From NCBI GenBank assembly GCA_902775835.1, contig CACYNZ010000044.1, positions 1-18,489 of the forward strand: DNA of 18,489 nt, in the 5' to 3' direction. This document shows positions 13,852-18,489 of the stretch, in pieces. How positions within the stretch are numbered: position 1 is the stretch's first letter; every line of letters starts with the position of its first letter. A model generated the notes under the pieces. That model did not search any database. It worked only from the letters and a program-made list of their open reading frames with translations, and was not told the DNA's origin. The DNA comes from an uncultured Eubacteriales bacterium. GTDB lineage: Bacteria > Bacillota_A > Clostridia > Christensenellales > Aristaeellaceae. Position numbers and translations under genes: made by a program.

Positions 13852-14808
13852 TTGTCCACTCCCCATATTCAAAAGCTGAATTTCTTCACTTCCGAAACGA
13901 AGCGGAAGCGCGTTTTGAGCAATATATGGAGAAACCGGTACATCTATATGATGGTGATTCCGGTGCTCGTGTACATGGCTCTGTTCAAGTATCTGCCCAT
14001 GTACTATCTGCGGGCGGCCTTTTATGATTTCAAGCTGCTCAAAGGTTTCGAGGGTTCCAAGTATGTGGGCACCAAATGGTTCGAGCGTCTCCTGTCCAGT
14101 CCGGAGCTGTGGCAGTACATCCGCAACACGCTCTCCCTGAACCTGCTCAGTCTTGCCATCTGTTTCCCTGCACCGCTGATCTTCGCGCTCCTGCTCAACG
14201 AAGTGCGCAATGTGCCCTACAAGAAAGTGGTGCAGACCATCTCCTACATGCCGCACTTTGTGTCCACCGTGGTTCTGGTGAGCATGATCAACAACATTCT
14301 CTCGCCGTCCCTGGGCACCCTGGCCAAGATCTACAAGCTCTTCGGGCTCACGCCGGTGAACTTCCTGTCGATCCCGGACTATTTCTACGGCATCAACATC
14401 GTGTCCGGCGTCTGGCAGACCATGGGCTGGAACGCCATTATCTATATCTCCGCCATCTCCGGCATTGACATGAACCTGTATGAGGCTGCCAAGATTGACG
14501 GCGCCGGCCGCTGGAAGCAGACGCTGCACGTAACCATTCCAGGCATTCTCAACACCTTCATCCTGCTTCTCATCATGCAGATCGGTCAGATGCTCAACTG
14601 CGTGTTTGACAAGATTTACCTGCTGCAGAACACCCTGAACCTGCAGGTTTCGGAGATGCTGCCCACCTACGTCTACAAGGTCGGCATGGAAAGCCACAAG
14701 TACGGTCTGGCTACGGCAGGCGGTCTGTTCAATTCCGTGCTCTCCGTGATCCTGGTCATCATTGCCAATACCGTGAGCAAGAAGTTCTCCGAAACTTCGC
14801 TGTTCTGA
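13852..14808 (+). CDS. Carbohydrate ABC transporter permease, LplB type
   Basis: The product is 318 residues, typical for LplB-like permeases. Six hydrophobic segments can be seen near 29-48, 93-115, 132-150, 183-203, 232-250 and 286-308. The cytoplasmic EAA loop that docks the ATPase is at about 211-230 (EAAKIDGAGRWKQTLHVTIP). It is the first gene of the plus-strand transport operon. The 5' leader of about 90 nt holds no gene. The start is TTG at 13852, from the AAAGGGGG site 8 nt upstream. No ATPase gene is present in the window; permeases of this type commonly use a shared ATPase encoded elsewhere. The substrate is inferred to be an oligosaccharide matching the hydrolases next door. Confidence 0.93.
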   Translation: MSTPHIQKLNFFTSETKRKRVLSNIWRNRYIYMMVIPVLVYMALFKYLPMYYLRAAFYDFKLLKGFEGSKYVGTKWFERLLSSPELWQYIRNTLSLNLLSLAICFPAPLIFALLLNEVRNVPYKKVVQTISYMPHFVSTVVLVSMINNILSPSLGTLAKIYKLFGLTPVNFLSIPDYFYGINIVSGVWQTMGWNAIIYISAISGIDMNLYEAAKIDGAGRWKQTLHVTIPGILNTFILLLIMQIGQMLNCVFDKIYLLQNTLNLQVSEMLPTYVYKVGMESHKYGLATAGGLFNSVLSVILVIIANTVSKKFSETSLF

Positions 14809-14823
14809 GAGGAGCGTGAAAGC

Positions 14824-15765
14824 ATGTCGCAGGCTGATGCCCGTTCCATGAAAAAGCAGAAAAAGCAGCATGATTTCATCAAGCGCTCCCGCGGTGAGAA
14901 GATCTTCAATGTCTGCAATTTAGTGCTGATGGCCATCCTGCTCATTTTCCTGCTCTACCCGGTGCTGAACGTGCTGGCCATTTCCCTGTCCAACGAAACA
15001 CAGGTCATGGCCGCCAACGTCACCTTCTATCCCATCGGCTACAATCCCCAGGCCTATAAGACCATTTTTGCCGACAACGAACTGTGGCGCTCCATCTTCA
15101 ACACGGCTTTCGTCGCCTTCGGCGGATGCGTCTTCTCCCTGGTGGCGCTGTGCATCGCCGCCTATCCCCTGGCCTTCGGACAGTTTTACGGGAAAAAGAT
15201 CTACTCCATCATCATCATGTTCACCATGTGGTTCCAGGGCGGCATTGTCCCGCTTTTCCTGGCCATCCAGAACCTCGGACTGTACGACACGCTCTGGGCC
15301 CTGATTCTCAACGGCCTGATCAGCGCCTACAACGTGGTCATCATCCGCAGTTATTTCGATTCCATCCCCATCTCGGTGGTGGAAAGCGCCCGGATTGACG
15401 GCGCCAACGACTTCACCATCCTGTTCCGTCTGATCATTCCGCTGTCCAAGCCCGTGCTGGCCACGGTGGCGCTGTGGGTGATCGTCGGTCACTGGAACGA
15501 CTACATGAATCCCCTGATCCTGATCTCCTCCACCAGCAAGCAGACCCTGCAGCTCAAGCTGAAGAGCCTGGTGCTTGCGGCGGAAAGCTCCACCAGCAAC
15601 CTGTCCACGCTGAGCCAGACCACGGACCACAAGGGCGTAGCCGCCCTGTCCACCCAGGTCAAGAACGCCGTTCTGGTGGTCTCCATGGTCCCGATGATCG
15701 TCATCTATCCGTTCATCCAGCGGTTCTTCGTGTCCGGCGTCATGCTGGGATCGGTCAAGGGCTGA
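14824..15765 (+). CDS. Carbohydrate ABC transporter permease, LplC/YtcP type
   Basis: The 313-residue partner permease begins with a basic cytoplasmic tail (about 1-25), followed by the first membrane segment (about 28-54). The EAA loop lies at about 186-207 (VVESARIDGANDFTILFRLI), and the following VGHWNDYMNPLILI (221-234) is typical of LplC-like proteins. It starts 15 nt after the first permease, with GAGGAG 9 nt before its ATG, so the two are co-translated and should form a heterodimeric channel. The gene is followed by an 85-nt gap containing a hairpin and then the binding protein. Confidence 0.94.
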   Translation: MSQADARSMKKQKKQHDFIKRSRGEKIFNVCNLVLMAILLIFLLYPVLNVLAISLSNETQVMAANVTFYPIGYNPQAYKTIFADNELWRSIFNTAFVAFGGCVFSLVALCIAAYPLAFGQFYGKKIYSIIIMFTMWFQGGIVPLFLAIQNLGLYDTLWALILNGLISAYNVVIIRSYFDSIPISVVESARIDGANDFTILFRLIIPLSKPVLATVALWVIVGHWNDYMNPLILISSTSKQTLQLKLKSLVLAAESSTSNLSTLSQTTDHKGVAALSTQVKNAVLVVSMVPMIVIYPFIQRFFVSGVMLGSVKG

Positions 15766-15777
15766 CAAAGGCATTCC

Positions 15778-15797
15778 CGGTCTGCTGTGGCGGACCG
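15778..15797 (+). other. Intercistronic hairpin between second permease and binding protein
   Basis: CGGTCTGC pairs with GCGGACCG (8 bp, one T-G wobble) around a TGTG loop. No T-run follows, so it is not a terminator. A stabilising or processing hairpin that lets the binding protein be made in excess is a plausible role, but inferred. Confidence 0.4.
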
Positions 15798-15850
15798 AGA
15801 ACATATTGTTTCCCATTTCTCTGTTACCTTTTACGAAGGAGGCAAATGAC

Positions 15851-17503
15851 ATGAAGAAGATCCTGTCCCTCGTCCTGGCACTGTGCATGCTGATGATCTC
15901 ATCCGCAGCTCTGGCCACATCCGTAGACCCTGTTGGCGGCCTGGAGCCCAACTGGTGGGTCGACGCAGATCTCCAGCCGTCCGAAAGCTTTTATGTTGAC
16001 GGCGGCCTGAACGTCAGCATGGTCGGCATCCATTACAACCAGTATCCGACTACCTTTGACGGCGGTTACTATCTCCCCTCCGTTGAGAAGAAAACCGGTG
16101 TCCATTTCGACATCGACTGGCGTACCTCCGACGGCTATGCCACCGTGGTATCCACGATCCTGGCCGGCGGCACGGATAACCTGCCTGACGTCATTCAGCC
16201 CGGTGCATTCGGCATTGCCGCCCTGGCCGCTGAAGGCGCCATCATCCCGCTGGATGAATATCTGGACCTGATCCCCAATGTGGTCGCAGCCGTGGGTGAC
16301 CGGCTTTCCAGCTGGGCTTCCGCTGACGGACACATTTATGCCATCCCCACCATCGTGAACGTTCCCGGTTCCCAGTCCATGACCTTCCGCAAGGACTGGG
16401 CACTCAAGCTCAAGGAGCAGGGCGTCATCGACTTCGATACCCCTTCCACCTGGGAGCAGTGGAAAGCCTTCTGGTACGGCGTCCGCGACAATGATGTGAA
16501 CGGCAACGGCGACGCCAACGACGAGATCCCGCTGGTTCTGGAAATGGGCGAGAGCGGCGAGCGTGCCCTGCATGCCCTGCTCAACGCGTTCGGCATCAAG
16601 GCTTCCAACGACGCACAGTTCTGCGTGCTGGATGACGGCACCTACACCATGGTGTACGAGCATCCGAACTACAGCAAGTTCCTGACCGAAGCCCAGAAAC
16701 TGTATGCGGACGGCATCATCGATCCCGAGTTCGCCACCCGCAAGCAGGCTGATATGTACAACACCATGTCCGCCAACATCTGCGCTTCCTGCTTCACCTG
16801 GGCTCAGATGTCCCAGACCCACACCGAAGAGCTCTGGACCATGGGCATCGAAGACGCACTGTTCGAGTGCGTGGCTCCCATCACCGGACCTGACGGCGAG
16901 TGCTGGCTGCAGGAGCGCCAGGCTGTCACTCCTCTGAACTGCATCACCGTGGCTGCCAAGAACCGCGGCAAGGTGGAAGACCTCATGAAGTTCTACAACT
17001 GGCAGTTCTCCGAGGAAGGCATCAATCTGTACAACTACGGCATTGAAGGCCTGACCTACACCCTCGTGGATGGCCAGCCCACCATGAACACCGCCATCGT
17101 CAAGAACGGCTTCACCGATTACCGCACCATCGGTATGGAATTCGAGCCCTTCGGCGGCATGTGGCAGACCAGCGCCTTCATGCAGTGCCTGTTTGCAGGC
17201 GAATCCCTGGAAACCCTGAATGCGGCCTATCAGTCCTTCTGGAACGGCCTCAACGATGAGGGCGTCAACAAGGGACACTACTATGCAATGCCTCCGACCC
17301 TAGAGACCGACGCTTATAACGAGTATCGCGGTGAGCTGATCATCGGTTCCTCCGGCGTATGCGCTCTGCGCGATCAGTGCGTGGCCGGCCAGGTGAGCGT
17401 GGATGAGTTCTTCCAGAAGTATGAACAGCTCAAGTCCCGCGGACTGGAAGAGGTCATTGAGGAAGGCGCCGAGGCCTATGCTCAGATCATGGGCGGCGAT
17501 TAA
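15851..17503 (+). CDS. Extracellular solute-binding protein of the sugar ABC transporter
   Basis: The 550-residue product has a signal peptide: basic MKK, a hydrophobic core LSLVLALCMLMI, and an Ala-x-Ala site (A20-L21-A22) before Thr23. No lipobox cysteine follows, which is unusual for a Gram-positive binding protein. The mature part is an LplA-like family 1 binding protein. A loop rich in Asp and Asn (215-225, DVNGNGDANDE) resembles the calcium-binding loop common in this family. The ATG at 15851 follows AAGGAGG with an 8-nt spacer; the longer frame from 15806 lacks such a site. Codon use is strongly biased to C- and G-ending codons (AAG, GGC, ATC, CTG), as expected for an abundant protein. 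It captures the sugar and delivers it to the two permeases encoded upstream. Confidence 0.93.
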   Translation: MKKILSLVLALCMLMISSAALATSVDPVGGLEPNWWVDADLQPSESFYVDGGLNVSMVGIHYNQYPTTFDGGYYLPSVEKKTGVHFDIDWRTSDGYATVVSTILAGGTDNLPDVIQPGAFGIAALAAEGAIIPLDEYLDLIPNVVAAVGDRLSSWASADGHIYAIPTIVNVPGSQSMTFRKDWALKLKEQGVIDFDTPSTWEQWKAFWYGVRDNDVNGNGDANDEIPLVLEMGESGERALHALLNAFGIKASNDAQFCVLDDGTYTMVYEHPNYSKFLTEAQKLYADGIIDPEFATRKQADMYNTMSANICASCFTWAQMSQTHTEELWTMGIEDALFECVAPITGPDGECWLQERQAVTPLNCITVAAKNRGKVEDLMKFYNWQFSEEGINLYNYGIEGLTYTLVDGQPTMNTAIVKNGFTDYRTIGMEFEPFGGMWQTSAFMQCLFAGESLETLNAAYQSFWNGLNDEGVNKGHYYAMPPTLETDAYNEYRGELIIGSSGVCALRDQCVAGQVSVDEFFQKYEQLKSRGLEEVIEEGAEAYAQIMGGD

Positions 17504-17530
17504 CAAATTCATAGACCCTGTATAAACCGG

Positions 17531-17557
17531 GGGCTGCCCTTTCGGGCAGCCCTCTCT
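17531..17557 (+). terminator. Hairpin after the binding protein, probably a partial terminator
   Basis: GGGCTGCCC (17531-17539) pairs perfectly with GGGCAGCCC (17544-17552) around TTTC. The tail is TCTCTTAT, not a clean T-run. It may let a fraction of transcripts continue into the isomerase gene while protecting the binding-protein message. Confidence 0.65.
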
Positions 17558-17653
17558 TATCCGAAGAATCCCTGAAAAACCTGCCCTCTGACAGGCCGGG
17601 CGCCGGATGCATGCCCCGCCGACACGAACCAACACAGAAAGAAGGCCACTGCA

Positions 17654-18489
17654 ATGCTGAATTATGACCGCAGACCCTCCATGGGACTGCTTCTGATCTC
17701 CCCGGAACGTTTTGCCGCCATCGGCGAAGGTACTGCGCGCGGTTCCTACAGGGAACGCAAGGAAAATGAAGCAGCCTGGATGCTGAAGGACATGTCTGCG
17801 CACTTTGACGTCTCCTTCCCCGGTATCGTGTGGACGCGGAATGATGTCCAGAAAGCCATCGACCTGTTCACGGCGGACAAGGTGGATTTCGTGCTTGCCA
17901 TTTATCTGTCCTGGGCCGAAGACTTTGCGTGGATCCGTTTCCTGCGGGACATGCCGGAATGCCCCGTCCTCTTCTGCCACCGCATGCGGGATTCCATCCA
18001 GCTCAAGGATACCCACGATGACGATGAGTTTGCCGAGTACCTGTGCTGCGGCGGACTGGTGGGGTCCCTGGAGGCCAGCGGTTCCATCCAGCGCTTCCAG
18101 CGCCCGATGCTGGAAACCTTCGTGGGCACCTGGCAGGAGATTCTTGCGCGCACGCAGACCTTCGGAAAGGCCGCAAAAGCGCGTTCCCTCTTCCGTCAGG
18201 CCACCTTCGGCCTGCTGGCCTGCATGAACGAAGTCATGTGGAGCACCTATGTCAATGTCTATGACCTGTTTGCGCAGATCGGTCCGGAAATGCGCTTCCT
18301 TTCCGTGGCGGAGCTGGAAGACGAAGTCAACCGCGTCTCCGATGCCGACGCTCGCGCTGTCATGAACCGCATCGCATCACAGTATGAAGTCCTGCCCAAT
18401 GTGGACATGGAGAAGTTCCTGGCATCCGTACGCGCCTCCATGGCCATGGAGCGGCTCAGCGAAAAGTATGACCTGGACCTGCTTGTGCT
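17654..18489 (+). CDS. L-arabinose/L-fucose isomerase-like sugar isomerase, N-terminal part (runs off window end)
   Basis: Reading from the ATG at 17654 gives 278 codons with no stop before the window ends. Residues 55-65 (FPGIVWTRNDV) and 77-96 (VDFVLAIYLSWAEDFAWIRF) match the N-terminal domain of the AraA/FucI superfamily. These enzymes convert an aldose to a ketose with a divalent metal. The metal-binding residues lie in the missing C-terminal part, so the substrate (arabinose, fucose or another sugar) is open. GAAGG (17641-17645) is 8 nt before the ATG. It lies 150 nt after the binding protein, past a hairpin with a weak tail, so it may be read partly from the transporter promoter. No promoter of its own is obvious in the gap. 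Confidence 0.82.
   Translation, partial: MLNYDRRPSMGLLLISPERFAAIGEGTARGSYRERKENEAAWMLKDMSAHFDVSFPGIVWTRNDVQKAIDLFTADKVDFVLAIYLSWAEDFAWIRFLRDMPECPVLFCHRMRDSIQLKDTHDDDEFAEYLCCGGLVGSLEASGSIQRFQRPMLETFVGTWQEILARTQTFGKAAKARSLFRQATFGLLACMNEVMWSTYVNVYDLFAQIGPEMRFLSVAELEDEVNRVSDADARAVMNRIASQYEVLPNVDMEKFLASVRASMAMERLSEKYDLDLLV

Noticed and set aside
14920..17278. Long minus-strand open frames opposite the permease and binding-protein genes (14920-15951, 15899-17278)
   Set aside because: They mirror strongly supported transporter genes; the translations are Gly/His/Asp-rich with no family features.
1..18489. CRISPR arrays, insertion sequences, tRNA or rRNA genes
   Set aside because: No regular repeat-spacer pattern, transposase-like product with terminal repeats, or RNA gene structure was seen on either strand.

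Overview
The window is GC-rich bacterial DNA that reads as a glycan-utilisation locus of a Gram-positive, clostridia-like Bacillota. The reasons are the LplB/LplC-type oligosaccharide importer, strong GGAGG-type ribosome binding sites, TTG start codons, and AraC-type and periplasmic-binding-protein-type sugar regulators. The order is inferred from protein families and gene style, not from a marker gene.

Layout. Positions 1-713 (minus) hold the N-terminal part of a GH35 beta-galactosidase-like enzyme. It is divergent from an AraC-type regulator (1032-1922, plus), with a promoter region between them that carries an exact 12-bp direct repeat. A bidirectional terminator (1956-1995) separates this module from a tightly packed minus-strand operon read from 12229 down to 2015. 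In order of transcription the operon encodes a DUF5107 + TPR protein, a DUF6259 putative glycosidase, a tandem-GNAT acetyltransferase-like protein, a DUF4838 protein, and a second DUF6259 putative glycosidase that is broken into two frames near 3514-3571.

Divergent from this operon (12429-13562, plus) is a sugar-sensing regulator that has a LacI-type ligand-binding domain at the N-terminus and a probable helix-turn-helix at the C-terminus. After a terminator and a strong promoter, a plus-strand operon encodes two ABC permeases and an extracellular solute-binding protein. A leaky-looking hairpin follows, then the start of an AraA/FucI-like sugar isomerase that runs off the window.

Working model (inference). 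The binding protein and permeases import an oligosaccharide. The GH35, DUF6259, DUF4838 and DUF5107 proteins, none of which has a signal peptide in the sequence seen, process it in the cytoplasm. The isomerase channels a released sugar into central metabolism. The two regulators sense sugars and control the divergent units. The substrate cannot be read from the sequence; the GH35 and isomerase families make a galactose- plus arabinose/fucose-type glycan one possibility. The unusual content is the set of uncharacterised DUF families, the acetyltransferase-like protein inside the operon, the inverted-domain regulator and the repeats in the control regions.
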